From: CAZWLY01 sp964634465
GTDB lineage: Bacteria; Desulfobacterota; Desulfarculia; G963662305
Length of the DNA stretch: 64,000 nucleotides
Assembly (NCBI GenBank): GCA_964634465.1
Contig: CAZWLY010000005.1
Span: forward strand, 1-64,000
Direction: 5' to 3'
The first letter of the stretch is position 1. Every line of letters begins with the position of its first letter. The translations under genes and the position numbers were made by a program. This document shows positions 1 through 9,365 of this stretch, piece by piece. Below the pieces are notes generated by a model. It did no database searches. It saw only the letters and a program-made list of their open reading frames with translations, and was not told the origin of the DNA.

Positions 1-977
<977 letters not shown>

Positions 978-1065
978 GAAACATTTCAAGTCAGCGAACT
1001 GACTTGGTTTTTTTAAGTCCAATGGACTTAGAGGCCCGTATACAACACTCTTGGTCCGCTATTTA

Positions 1066-1079
1066 GTTTTCAAAGATCC
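1066..1079 (-). promoter_or_regulatory. boxA-like rRNA antitermination site
   Basis: The minus strand reads GGATCTTTGAAAAC, close to the bacterial rRNA leader boxA (GCTCTTTGAAAAC type), followed by TAAATA as in many rrn leaders. It lies between the promoter and the 16S 5' end, as expected for a NusB/NusE loading site. Part of it belongs to the tandem repeat listed separately. Confidence 0.65.
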
Positions 1080-1095
1080 ACTTAAAGATCCACTT
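1072..1095. repeat. Tandem 12-bp direct repeat in rRNA leader
   Basis: AAAGATCCACTT occurs twice back to back (1072-1083 and 1084-1095) with no mismatch. On the transcribed minus strand the unit is AAGTGGATCTTT, and the copy nearer the 16S gene supplies the GATCTTT core of boxA. The second copy is therefore a partial boxA duplicate. Confidence 0.9.
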
Positions 1096-1120
1096 CTTGG
1101 AGCGCCATGGCTCCAAAGTT

Positions 1121-1149
1121 ACTCTAACCGACCACCCTCATATTGTCAA
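1121..1149 (-). promoter_or_regulatory. Sigma-70 promoter of the rRNA operon
   Basis: On the minus strand, TTGACA (1149-1144) is separated by 17 bp from TAGAGT (1126-1121). A perfect -35, optimal spacing and a near-consensus -10, about 145 bp upstream of the 16S 5' end, fit an rrn promoter. A further TTGACA at 1196-1191 has no convincing -10. Confidence 0.75.
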
Positions 1150-1592
1150 GAGCCTGGTTAGCCTCATCGGCTCTTTAGGCGTCGGCGAGCTGTCAAAAAA
1201 CATGGCCCCTTTGGGCCAGCCCTTCGGGTTCCCCCGTCGAGCAAGGGGGTTATACGGAATTGAGCCGCCGTGGTCAAGGAAAAAATTTAAAAAAAGTTCG
1301 ATTCCATATCCCACCATGATTACAGTAAAAAATAATGCCCCAAGCCGGCCGGACGCACATTTTTCGGTCCAGCGCCCCTCGAAAAGTCTTGAGAGGCGCC
1401 TTTTGAGCCATCGGACCCGATCCCAAGCGGCGCATCTTTCCCCAGGGGGGCGGTTCGAGATCGGCGGCCGCCCCTCTCCCCTGTCTAGACAAGCCGACGG
1501 CCCGATTGACAAAGAGTCAACCTGGCGCTAATACGTAATTTTACCGATTTGAAGCCTCCTCGCTCGAATCACGGACAAGACGAGGCGACCGG
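1150..1592. other. Intergenic region between rRNA and cyclase promoters
   Basis: There is no supportable gene between the rRNA promoter and the start of the diguanylate cyclase at 1593. Open frames on both strands here have no family likeness and no ribosome-binding site. The only clear element is the plus-strand promoter at 1506-1534. Confidence 0.6.
1506..1534 (+). promoter_or_regulatory. Sigma-70 promoter for the CHASE4-GGDEF gene
   Basis: TTGACA (1506-1511), 17 bp, TAATAC (1529-1534). This is one of the best housekeeping promoters in the window. It predicts a transcript starting near 1541 and a leader of about 50 nt before the ATG at 1593. Confidence 0.75.
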
Positions 1593-3209
1593 ATGTCCCT
1601 CAGGTCGAAGATCATGATCATCCTGGCCGTGTTGGCGGCCATTCTCGTCGGGCTGAACTACGCCGTCCAGGCGTTTATCGTCTGGCCGAACTTCGCGGCG
1701 CTGGAACGAGACGAAGCCCAAAAGGACATGAATCGCGTCCTGGAGGCGTTGCGTAACGAAATTCAATACTTGGATCTCTTGTGTCACGACTGGGCCTCCT
1801 GGGACGACACCTACCGATTCGTGATCTCGCCCAACCGGGCCTACACCGACGCCAACCTGGTCGACGAATCGCTGATCGACAACCGGCTCAACGCGCTCTA
1901 CATAATCAACCACAAAAGCGAAGTGGTTTGGGGACGAACGATCGACCTGAAAACGAAAAAGGAAATCCACCTGCCGAGCCTGCCCACCAGCGATTGGTCG
2001 TCGTCCCATTTCCTGCTCAGGCACGATTCCTTAGCCAAGGGAATCACCGGCGTCGTGAACACCGCCAAGGGGCCGATGATGGTCGCCTCCCGGCCGATTC
2101 TGACCAGCCAGAACCGGGGACCGTCCCGGGGCAGCCTGATCATGGGCCGCTTCCTCGGGGCGGAGGTGGTCGCCGGTCTGTCCAAGCGAACCAGAGTCGC
2201 CTTTGAGATCGCGGCCCTGGCCTCGGCCAACCTGCCGGAGTCGGAACGCTTCGCCCTGACCCGAAACCGGGAGGCGCAACGCCTGGTCTTTCGGCCGGTG
2301 AACGACGAATTGCTGGAAGTCTACGCCGCCTTCCCCACCCTCGACGGCGCCCCGCCGCTTCTGATCAAAGCCGACATCCCCCGCCGCATCACGGCCAAAG
2401 GCCGGCGAGCCGCCCGGATCGCCACCCTGGCCGTGGTCGCCGTGGCGGCCGTGGCGGTGATCATCGTCGTCGTCCTGATCCAATCCCTGGTGCTGAAACC
2501 GATCAAGACCCTGACCGACCACGTCGTGGCCATCGGGCGCAGCGACGATCTGTCGGCCCGGTTGGCGCTCAAACGCAGCGACGAGATCGGCGCCTTGGCC
2601 CGGGAGTTCGACAACATGGTCATCCAGCTCTTCCAGGCCAGGCAGAAGCTGGTCGAGATGTCCTATCTGGACTGGCTGACCGGCGTGCCCAACCGTCGCT
2701 ACTTCGACGAGGTGCTGCTCCGGGAGTGGAAGCGGGCGGCCAGGGAGGCCCGTCCCATCTCGCTGGTGATGATCGACGTCGATCGCTTCAAGGAGTTCAA
2801 CGACACCTACGGCCACCAGGCCGGCGACGAGTGCCTGATCAAAGTCGCCAAGGCCTTCGGCGGGGCGCTGCACCGGCCGGTCGACTTCGTGGCCCGCTAC
2901 GGCGGCGAGGAATTCGTGGCGCTCCTGCCCAACACCGATCTGGAAGGAGCCTTGAGCGTGAGCCGGGAGGTCCAGACGGCCATCAAGGAGCTGGCCATCC
3001 CCCACGAGTCCTCGGAGGTCGATCCTTACGTAACCGTCAGCCTCGGCGTGACCAGCGTCATCCCCACCGAACAGATCCAACCCACGGCGCTGGTCACCAT
3101 GGCCGACAACGCGTTGTATCAAGCCAAGCGCCGGGGCCGCAACCAGATCGTCTGGGCCGGCCAGTACGAGGGCCGGCCGATGCCGGAGAACGGCGAACGG
3201 GAAGAATAG
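1593..3209 (+). CDS. Membrane diguanylate cyclase (CHASE4-HAMP-GGDEF)
   Basis: This protein makes cyclic di-GMP from two GTP in response to a periplasmic signal. Residues 6-26 form a first membrane helix. Residues 30-270 are a periplasmic sensor resembling CHASE4, with the W-A-S-W-D-D-T-Y segment near 67-74. A second helix covers about 277-300, followed by HAMP (300-350) and GGDEF (355-525). The active site GGEEF is at 437-441. An RPVD inhibitory I-site lies exactly five residues upstream at 428-431, so product feedback inhibition is expected. No EAL domain is present. It is transcribed alone from the promoter at 1506-1534. The ligand is unknown. Confidence 0.9.
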   Translation: MSLRSKIMIILAVLAAILVGLNYAVQAFIVWPNFAALERDEAQKDMNRVLEALRNEIQYLDLLCHDWASWDDTYRFVISPNRAYTDANLVDESLIDNRLNALYIINHKSEVVWGRTIDLKTKKEIHLPSLPTSDWSSSHFLLRHDSLAKGITGVVNTAKGPMMVASRPILTSQNRGPSRGSLIMGRFLGAEVVAGLSKRTRVAFEIAALASANLPESERFALTRNREAQRLVFRPVNDELLEVYAAFPTLDGAPPLLIKADIPRRITAKGRRAARIATLAVVAVAAVAVIIVVVLIQSLVLKPIKTLTDHVVAIGRSDDLSARLALKRSDEIGALAREFDNMVIQLFQARQKLVEMSYLDWLTGVPNRRYFDEVLLREWKRAAREARPISLVMIDVDRFKEFNDTYGHQAGDECLIKVAKAFGGALHRPVDFVARYGGEEFVALLPNTDLEGALSVSREVQTAIKELAIPHESSEVDPYVTVSLGVTSVIPTEQIQPTALVTMADNALYQAKRRGRNQIVWAGQYEGRPMPENGEREE

Positions 3210-3251
3210 GTCCCACTCAAAGATTGCTGGCCTTGGCGGGCGTGAGGCGCT

Positions 3252-4001
3252 ATGCTCACCGACGCGATGCCTGAACCCCGACCGAGCAACCTGCCCGCCG
3301 TTCGCTACGTCTTTGAAGACCCCCTCGTCCCAGCCAGACTGATCCGGCGCTACAAGCGTTTCCTGGCCGACGTGGAGCTGGACGACGGCCGGATCGAGAC
3401 CGTTCACTGCCCCAACTCGGGTTCGATGTTGACCTGCCTCGAAGAAGACGCGCCGGTCTACCTCTCCCCGGCCAAGAACCCCAACCGCAAGACAAAATAC
3501 ACCTGGGAGATGATCTTCATCGATCACGGCTGGGTCGGCATCAACACCTTGATCCCCAACCTGCTCGTCACCCGGGCGGCCGAGCTCGAGGCCTTGGCCG
3601 TGTTCGAGGGTGCGACGAGCGTTCGCCGCGAGGTCCGAATCAACGCTCACACCAGGATCGACCTTCTCGTCCAACTACCCGGCGAAGCGATGTACGTCGA
3701 AGTGAAAAACGTCACCCTGGTCAAAGACGGCCGGGCCAGCTTTCCGGACGCGGTCACCACAAGGGGCCAAAAGCACGTCGCCGAACTGACCGAGCTGGTC
3801 AAAGCCGGCGGCTCGGCCGGATTGGTCTACGTCGTCCAGCGCAGCGACGCCGAGGTCTTCGGCCCGGCCGGAGATATAGACCCGGAGTACGCCCGCCTCT
3901 TCGGCCGGGCCCAAAAAGAGGGCCTGGCCATAACCGCCATAGAAGCCGAAGTCGGCCCGAGCGAGATTCGGTTCAGACGTGAGTTGCCGGTCGAGTTCTA
4001 A
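3252..4001 (+). CDS. sfsA: SfsA family protein (sugar fermentation stimulation homologue)
   Basis: A 249-residue protein matching SfsA over its length: N-terminal OB-like part with HCPNSGSM near residue 56, a nuclease-like core with RIDLLV and YVEVKNVTLV, and a PDAVTTRGQKHV segment. Family members are annotated as DNA-binding or nuclease-like, but their physiological role is poorly defined. The E-x-K of the VEVKN motif resembles a PD-(D/E)XK site. GAGG lies six bases before the ATG at 3252; a second in-frame ATG at 3267 is possible. It follows the cyclase by 42 bp and could share its transcript. Confidence 0.9.
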   Translation: MLTDAMPEPRPSNLPAVRYVFEDPLVPARLIRRYKRFLADVELDDGRIETVHCPNSGSMLTCLEEDAPVYLSPAKNPNRKTKYTWEMIFIDHGWVGINTLIPNLLVTRAAELEALAVFEGATSVRREVRINAHTRIDLLVQLPGEAMYVEVKNVTLVKDGRASFPDAVTTRGQKHVAELTELVKAGGSAGLVYVVQRSDAEVFGPAGDIDPEYARLFGRAQKEGLAITAIEAEVGPSEIRFRRELPVEF

Positions 4002-4237
4002 GGGTGAGGGAAGGGAAAAGGAAAGGTTTTCTTGGGGGACATTGGCCCGCTAACCCGAGGCGGTCATTGAAAATCGGCAAAGGGGCCCTCTCCCGCCCCG
4101 ATTTGGCGCCGACCAGAGAATCGCCGCCCGGCTCGGCCCTCCGCCCGCCCCGCCGCCACCGTGCTCTACCGGGGCCCTGCCTTTTTTCGCCCTTTGCACT
4201 GGACGGGCGCGGCCGGTTCCAGCGGGTCGGAAACGGG

Positions 4238-4441
4238 TCAGGATTCAAAAAGGATGATGATGGCCTCGCCTGGGGAAAATCGAACCTGAATCTGATCATC
4301 GGTTCGATAGACGATTTCATGAGGGGCGATGAGAAACTTGCCCGAGGTGCAATCCGGCCGGAACTCTCCTCCACCGCCGACGCTTTCCTGCCATCGTCCA
4401 GACCACGTCTGATCTCCGAGAATCATGAGCCCTCTTCTCAT
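4238..4441 (-). CDS. Small hypothetical protein, 67 residues
   Basis: I do not recognise this protein. The frame from ATG 4441 to the stop at 4238 is preceded by GGGAGG six bases upstream, an excellent ribosome-binding site. The product has no membrane helix or signal peptide. It starts with a short basic stretch, has a glycine run near residue 22 and one cysteine, and ends in an acidic-hydrophobic C-terminus (GEAIIILFES). Its residue mix looks more protein-like than the shadow frames around it. It is convergent with sfsA. A chance frame remains possible. Confidence 0.45.
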   Translation of the reverse strand: MRRGLMILGDQTWSGRWQESVGGGGEFRPDCTSGKFLIAPHEIVYRTDDQIQVRFSPGEAIIILFES

Positions 4442-4876
4442 GAACCGCCTCCCGGGATCGGTTCCCGCCGCGCCTGAGGACGTAGTACGCCCGACGTAAA
4501 CAGGCGCCCCCGAATCAGATTCCCCGCTTCCGCTTGGGGAAAAATCAGAGTTCCCTTCGGCCACCTCCGCCGACCGCCGCCGCATCACCAGCCACCCGTT
4601 TTCGGGCAACCCGAGGCGAGGGTAAGCGATCCAACCTCCCCACAAGGCCGGCACGCCGCCCGAAAAGAGCCGAGCCCGATCTCTTCCGCGACTCACCGCC
4701 TTGTTTCTCGCCGTCAAGAAGGGGCGCCGGCAACGAGGCCTGCCAGCGGCCCGTTATCTTTAGAAGCGGCGCGACCTTCCCTTCTTGATGACTGGGCGAG
4801 CATACTACCATAACGCGAGAGCTTTGTGAACATTTTATGAACTCTTAGTGCCTGTTTTGGCGCAAATTGAATTAAT

Positions 4877-4895
4877 ATTGAGCGCTTGGCTCAAT
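4877..4895. promoter_or_regulatory. Candidate operator palindrome over the regulator's -35
   Basis: ATTGAGC-GCTTG-GCTCAAT is a perfect inverted repeat with 7-bp arms and a 5-bp centre. It covers the -35 hexamer (4886-4891) of the promoter in front of the XRE regulator. Its position predicts repression, most simply autoregulation by the adjacent gene product. Confidence 0.55.
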
Positions 4896-4913
4896 TAGGA
4901 TTCAGGGTACAAT
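4886..4913 (+). promoter_or_regulatory. Sigma-70 promoter of the XRE regulator
   Basis: TTGGCT (4886-4891), 16 bp, TACAAT (4908-4913). It predicts a transcript start near 4920 and a leader of about 45 nt. Confidence 0.55.
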
Positions 4914-4965
4914 TCGGCATACCTTGGGGGGCTGGTCGGGTGAAACCCGAGGTGAGGGAAAGTGT

Positions 4966-5937
4966 GTGCCTATGGGGACCCTGGACGAACAAAGAGTCAG
5001 GAAAGAGGTCGCGTCCAAGGTCAGGCTCTATCGACGCCTGCGGGGTTGGAGCCAGTTGCAACTGGCGGAGTTCCTGGAGGTGTCCCTCTCTACGGTCAGG
5101 CGGCTCGAATCCGAGGCCAAAAGCGTCGACTACATGAAGTACGTAATCAGGCTGGCCGACGACTCGCCGTTCCTCAGCCCGCTACTGTTCATCGATCCCG
5201 GCACCAGCCGCGAGCACTTCTTGGAGTGTCTGAAAAAGAGCCTGGGTTGGACCGACCAGATCGCTCACCTTGCCGCAGCCGAGGACAGGCGAGCCGGTGA
5301 AGCGGAATATGTTTCGCGCGAGCATGAAGACAAAGACGGCGTCGAAGACGAGTATCTTTTGGAAAATACTTTGAAAGTCTACAGCACCGAGAGTATCTCC
5401 AAGATCTTTGAGCGATTCAAGGGAAGCTATTACCTCTACATGCATTGGGAGAAGCAGAAAAAGGGATGCGACGTCTTCAGAAGCCTGATCCACATTCACG
5501 CCTTCAACCGCGAGGCGCGACTGATCAAGGTGAACTGGGAGGCCGCCGCTCTGGATCCTGACTGGGATTTCCAGGGCTGGTTGATTCCCGCCGATCAAGC
5601 GATGTGTTTCATCTTCGAACGGGTCGACCTAGGCGCCGAGGTGGCCTGCCTGCTCGTCCACAAGGAAAAATCACGTTTCTTCAAATACCTGTGCGGGCTG
5701 ATGACCGCTTGCACTCCAGGGGCGCCTGGTGAGAGCATGCCCATTCCCGCCTCTGCCCGGGCGGTGCTGGAGAGGCTGAGCGAAGGTCCGGTGAGCGAAG
5801 AATTCATGGCGAAACTGAGGGAAAGGGTCGGCTTCTACCCCGAAAGCGAGCTCGCCCCGGAACTCATCGAGCTCATCTCCAATAAAACCGGAGAAAACGA
5901 GCACATACTCCTGGCCAAGTTCCCCAAGCAAAAATGA
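4966..5937 (+). CDS. XRE-family transcriptional regulator with uncharacterised C-terminal domain
   Basis: Residues of about 12-60 form a Cro/C1-type helix-turn-helix, with SQLQLAEFLEVSLSTVRRLE as the recognition unit. The remaining 250 residues match no domain I recognise; they are mixed alpha/beta, acidic in places, with no membrane segment, and could be a ligand-binding or dimerisation part. Start choice: GTG 4966 has GAGGG seven bases upstream. ATG 4972 and a TTG at 4924 are alternatives, but the TTG lacks a ribosome-binding site. Expected to bind the palindrome at 4877-4895 upstream of itself. It stands alone, convergent with nhaA. Confidence 0.8.
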   Translation: MPMGTLDEQRVRKEVASKVRLYRRLRGWSQLQLAEFLEVSLSTVRRLESEAKSVDYMKYVIRLADDSPFLSPLLFIDPGTSREHFLECLKKSLGWTDQIAHLAAAEDRRAGEAEYVSREHEDKDGVEDEYLLENTLKVYSTESISKIFERFKGSYYLYMHWEKQKKGCDVFRSLIHIHAFNREARLIKVNWEAAALDPDWDFQGWLIPADQAMCFIFERVDLGAEVACLLVHKEKSRFFKYLCGLMTACTPGAPGESMPIPASARAVLERLSEGPVSEEFMAKLRERVGFYPESELAPELIELISNKTGENEHILLAKFPKQK

Positions 5938-5983
5938 ACGCCCCCTTACGGGTTCTGGCTCCCACGCCGTTTTCCCTCACCCA

Positions 5984-7318
5984 TCACCCATCCCTTTCCC
6001 CTCTCCTCAAAATGAGCGAGCCGATCACGGCGGCGAGGATCGAGGCCGAAAAGACGCCCAGCCTGGCCTGATCCAACAGCGGCGAGCCGGCAAAGGCCCG
6101 GTGGGCGAGAAAGAGCGACATGGTGAAGCCGATGCCGGCCAGCCAGCCGAGGCCGTGGATATGCCGCCAGGTGCAGCCACCGGGCAGTTTGGCCAGGCCG
6201 ATCTTGACCGCTAGCCAGGCAAAGACGGTAATGCCCATCGATTTGCCGATCAAAAGCCCCAAACCGGCGCCCAGGGCGACGGGGCTGATCAGCGTCGACC
6301 AGGCTTCGCCCTCCAGGGCCACCCCGGCGTTGGCCAGGGCGAAGAGGGGCAACAGACCCAGGGTGACCTTGGGGTTGAGATGATGCTCCACCCTCTCCAG
6401 GGGTGATTCGGCCGCCTCGGCCACCGCCTCCAGCTTCTCCAACGTCTCTTCCTGCTCCACGTTTTCCAGCACGTCCTGGCCGGGGCGATCTTCCTCTACG
6501 AACTCGTGGAGCAGGAATTTGACGTCCTCTTCGAAAAGGTCTTTTCTGAGCGCCGGACGGGCCGGGACGGTCAGGGCGACCAGGACGCCGGCCAGGGTGG
6601 CGTGGATGCCGGAAGAGAACATGGCCGCCCACAGCCCCAACCCGAAGGCGGCGTAGAAGCCGGTCTTTCGCACCCCGGCCGAGTTGGCCGCGATCAACAC
6701 GGCCATGATCGCCGCGCCGACGCCCAGCCAGACCCAATCGACGCCGCCGGCGTAAAAGAGGGCGATGACCACTATCGCCCCGAGGTCGTCGGCGATGGCC
6801 AGGGCGGCCAGGAAGACGACCAGTGAGGGCGGCACGCGCTTGCCCAACAGCGAGAGCACGCTCAGCGAGAAGGCGATGTCGGTGGCCATGGGCACGCCCC
6901 AGCCGGGCGCGCCCGGCCCGCCCCAGTTGAAGGCGGCGTAGATGAGCGCCGGCGTAAGCATGCCCCCCAAGGCGGCCACGATGGGCAGCACCGCCGCCCC
7001 CGGTTCGGACAGCTCGCCGACCAGGATCTGGCGTTTGATCTCCAGTCCGACCACGAAAAAGAAGAAGGCCATCAACCCGTCGTTGATCCACCAGTGCAAC
7101 GACCGGTCGAAATGGGCCCCGGCCCAGGAGAGGCCGATCTCGGTGTCGAGAAGCCGGAAATAGGCCGCCGCCCAGGGCGAGTTGGCCCAGATGAACGCCG
7201 CCACGGCGCTGGCGACCAGCAGCAGGCCGCCGAGGCGCTGAACGCCCAGAAAGTCCAGGAAGCGGACCAGAATCCGGGTTGCGACGCGGGGTTTGGCGGT
7301 GGGCGGCCACGCGGTCAT
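5984..7318 (-). CDS. nhaA: Na+/H+ antiporter NhaA
   Basis: A 444-residue inner-membrane protein exporting Na+ in exchange for protons for pH and salt homeostasis. It has about twelve hydrophobic helices and the family's charged core: PMATDIAFSLSVL (unwound helix, Asp) and AIADDLGAIVVIALFY with the paired aspartates used for Na+/H+ binding. A hydrophilic acidic insertion of about 60 residues around residue 275-335 is longer than in the E. coli protein. ATG 7318 was preferred over a TTG at 7345. It lies 34 bp downstream of galT on the same strand and may be cotranscribed, with no obvious functional link. Confidence 0.93.
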   Translation of the reverse strand: MTAWPPTAKPRVATRILVRFLDFLGVQRLGGLLLVASAVAAFIWANSPWAAAYFRLLDTEIGLSWAGAHFDRSLHWWINDGLMAFFFFVVGLEIKRQILVGELSEPGAAVLPIVAALGGMLTPALIYAAFNWGGPGAPGWGVPMATDIAFSLSVLSLLGKRVPPSLVVFLAALAIADDLGAIVVIALFYAGGVDWVWLGVGAAIMAVLIAANSAGVRKTGFYAAFGLGLWAAMFSSGIHATLAGVLVALTVPARPALRKDLFEEDVKFLLHEFVEEDRPGQDVLENVEQEETLEKLEAVAEAAESPLERVEHHLNPKVTLGLLPLFALANAGVALEGEAWSTLISPVALGAGLGLLIGKSMGITVFAWLAVKIGLAKLPGGCTWRHIHGLGWLAGIGFTMSLFLAHRAFAGSPLLDQARLGVFSASILAAVIGSLILRRGERDG

Positions 7319-7352
7319 GCTCTCGACTCGTCTCGGCTCGATCAAAACGGCG

Positions 7353-8372
7353 TCAGCCTTCGGCCTCGTTCAGGGTATCGGCGTCCTCCTCCGGTATCGA
7401 CGGATTGATGGCGATGCCCGAACCGATCTCGAAGCCGGCCATGGTGGTCAGCCGGGGACGGATTTGAAGATACCAATGAAGCTGCGGCTCGCCTTCCTTG
7501 TAGCGGGCGGCGGTGTTGATGATGTAGTTGTAGTCCGGATCGCCCAACTTGGAGTCGAGACGGGCCAGGACGTGACGCAGGGCAGCGGACAGATCGGCCT
7601 TCTCCGGATCGGTCACCTCGCCGAAGCAGGCCTGGTGGCGACGGGGGATGATCCAGACCTCGAAGGGGACCTCGGCGGCGAAGGGCACGAAGCCGACGAA
7701 GGTCTCGTTCTCGACCACCAACCGGCGGCGATACTTCAGCTCGAAGTCGATGATCTCGCAGTAGACGCAGCGGCCGGTTTCGTCGAAATGGGCCTGGGCC
7801 TGATCCTCGCGCCAGCGGATGTAGGTCGGGACCATGCCGGTGACGATGATCTGGGAGTGGGGGTGAAGCAGCGACGTGCCGGCCCGGACCCCGTGGTTGC
7901 GGAAAATGAGGGTCATCATGTTGCGATGCTCTTTCAAGAGATCGGTGTAGCGGCGGTGATAGGTCTCGATGATCAACCCCACCTCGGCCTCGGACATGCC
8001 GGCCAGGCGACAGTCGTGGCAGGAGCTCTCGATGATGACCTCGTGACGGCCGTAACCCTGCATGGCCCAGTAGATGCCGACGTTGTAGCGGGTCGTGTCG
8101 CCGGTGGGGCTGACCGCCGGGTACTTGTTGGGCACCACCCTGGTCTGCCACCCGGACTCGTCGGGGCCGGGCAACTCCATGATGATCCCGGGCAGCATGT
8201 GCTCGTTGCCGGGACAAAACGGGCAATCTGGATCGTGGCGGGGCAATTCCATCTTGACCCGGTCCAGGTCGTTGCGCCACAGTCGGCCGGCGTCGTTGGG
8301 CCGACCGGCGCGGCCCGGTGAATAGATGACCCACTGCTTGGTCGCTTTGTTCTGCCTGATCTCGCCCCTCAT
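7353..8372 (-). CDS. galT: Galactose-1-phosphate uridylyltransferase family protein
   Basis: A 339-residue HIT-superfamily nucleotidyltransferase. The active-site motif LLHPHSQII contains the nucleophilic histidine of the H-P-H-x-Q signature. CPFCPGNE near residue 55 and CHDC near 120 are cysteine pairs suited to a structural metal. The enzyme class exchanges hexose-1-phosphate between nucleotide sugars (Leloir pathway); an ADP-sugar phosphorylase-like role is possible because no galK or galE is nearby. ATG 8372 has GGGAGG four bases upstream, which favours it over a TTG at 8382-8384. Confidence 0.88.
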   Translation of the reverse strand: MRGEIRQNKATKQWVIYSPGRAGRPNDAGRLWRNDLDRVKMELPRHDPDCPFCPGNEHMLPGIIMELPGPDESGWQTRVVPNKYPAVSPTGDTTRYNVGIYWAMQGYGRHEVIIESSCHDCRLAGMSEAEVGLIIETYHRRYTDLLKEHRNMMTLIFRNHGVRAGTSLLHPHSQIIVTGMVPTYIRWREDQAQAHFDETGRCVYCEIIDFELKYRRRLVVENETFVGFVPFAAEVPFEVWIIPRRHQACFGEVTDPEKADLSAALRHVLARLDSKLGDPDYNYIINTAARYKEGEPQLHWYLQIRPRLTTMAGFEIGSGIAINPSIPEEDADTLNEAEG

Positions 8373-8674
8373 CGCCCCTCCCAAACAACCTGACTGAATG
8401 AATTATATAATATCGCAGGCGTCGTAGAAGGTTGGCGGAAAATCTTTCAGAGGAATCCCCCCTCGCCTCGGCCCACGATGCGACCGGATCGCTGGAGGTG
8501 GGAGCGTTCCTCAAGCGGCCCGGAAGCGATCGTTTTCGCCGCCTGCGGGAGTTTCAGAGCCGGGCCGAGGGGCGATGTGGCGCGGTAGTGCGCGGGTCAG
8601 CCTCCCGGAGACGACTCCGTGTCCGGGCGGGGATCCTTGACCGGCCAATCGCCTGAATTGCCCGAAATGCCGCC
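8373..8674. other. Intergenic region upstream of galT
   Basis: No gene is seen. A perfect TATAAT on the minus strand (8407-8402) lies about 30 bp upstream of the galT start and is a plausible -10. No good -35 is found at the right distance. Confidence 0.45.
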
Positions 8675-9085
8675 CTAACCTATCTTGTGGCCGTATTTCT
8701 CATCGACCAGGTCGATCACTTCCTGAATGGACAACCCCTCTTCCAGCTTGCTCCTGATGAAGGCCTTCTCCTCCACAGCGCCTCTGGGCATGTCGCATTT
8801 GCAATCCGCCAAGGGGAGTTCCCCACAGCTTCCACAGGCGCAGTCGAAGAATGCCGCCACCTGTTGAACCCGGCTCTCGATCGACTCCCCTCCCGGCGAG
8901 CCGCCCTTGGCCACGCCAGGTTGAACGACCGGGGTCGTGTCTGGAGGGACGGCGACGAAGTCACTGGCCAGGAACCCGGCCACGAACACCAAAACCACCA
9001 GGACGCCGATCGCCCAGTAGGGCATCTCCACCACGCCCGGGGCGGAACGCCTCTTGCCGGCGCGTCCTTTTTTGTTGTTCCCCAT
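8675..9085 (-). CDS. Membrane-anchored CcmH/NrfF-like four-cysteine protein
   Basis: A 136-residue protein with a basic N-terminus, one membrane helix at about 22-42 and a periplasmic domain. That domain carries CACGSCGELPLADCKC, then an I-x3-L-x-x-G-x-S-x-x-E-V helix and a terminal KYGHK. The overall plan follows the thiol domain of CcmH/CycL/NrfF, in which cysteines handle apocytochrome c. Here there are four or five clustered cysteines instead of the LRCxxC pair, so metal binding is also possible. No other cytochrome c maturation gene is adjacent, although multiheme cytochromes are encoded at 17695-18755. GAGGAG precedes the ATG at 9085. Confidence 0.65.
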   Translation of the reverse strand: MGNNKKGRAGKRRSAPGVVEMPYWAIGVLVVLVFVAGFLASDFVAVPPDTTPVVQPGVAKGGSPGGESIESRVQQVAAFFDCACGSCGELPLADCKCDMPRGAVEEKAFIRSKLEEGLSIQEVIDLVDEKYGHKIG

Positions 9086-9365
9086 CTCGATTCTCCTCTT
9101 CGATCCGAGCTGAAACTCAGGCCGCCCGGCCTCGGACGTGGGCGGCGACGGACCGGCCGCCGAGGCGTTCGGCGATCGCGCCGGACACCCCGCCGCCAGG
9201 CCAGGCGGCTCTCACTTCCGACTTGTAGATCGGCCCTGGCCGGGCCTGATCCCCCCGGCATCCATGATTTGGACCGCAGTTTATCACACCGCTGTTTCCC
9301 GGCGAACGCCTACCGGCTCAAGCCGGCGCGACAAAACACGAAAAGAATCGATAACGCGGCCCTTT

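Larger units (their letters stand above)
978..1120 (-). other. 16S rRNA leader with stem-loops
   Basis: This is the transcribed leader between the rRNA promoter and the 16S 5' end. It holds three perfect stem-loops: CAAGTCAG/CTGACTTG with a CGAA loop (987-1006), TAAGTCC/GGACTTA (1014-1030), and TTGGAGC/GCTCCAA (1097-1116) near the expected transcript start. Such elements usually serve rRNA folding and RNase III processing. Read on the plus strand, the first stem is followed by a T run and would look like a terminator, but no plus-strand gene ends there. Confidence 0.6.
4442..4965. other. Intergenic region upstream of the XRE regulator
   Basis: No convincing gene is seen in 4442-4850. The last 120 bp turn AT-rich and hold the regulator's promoter and an overlapping palindrome, listed separately. 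Confidence 0.6.

Noticed and set aside
987..1014. Stem-loop plus T run that looks like a plus-strand terminator
   Set aside because: No plus-strand gene ends here; on the minus strand it is part of the 16S leader.
2031..3674. A 547-codon antisense frame across the GGDEF and sfsA genes
   Set aside because: Same antisense composition bias, spans two real genes, no ribosome-binding site.
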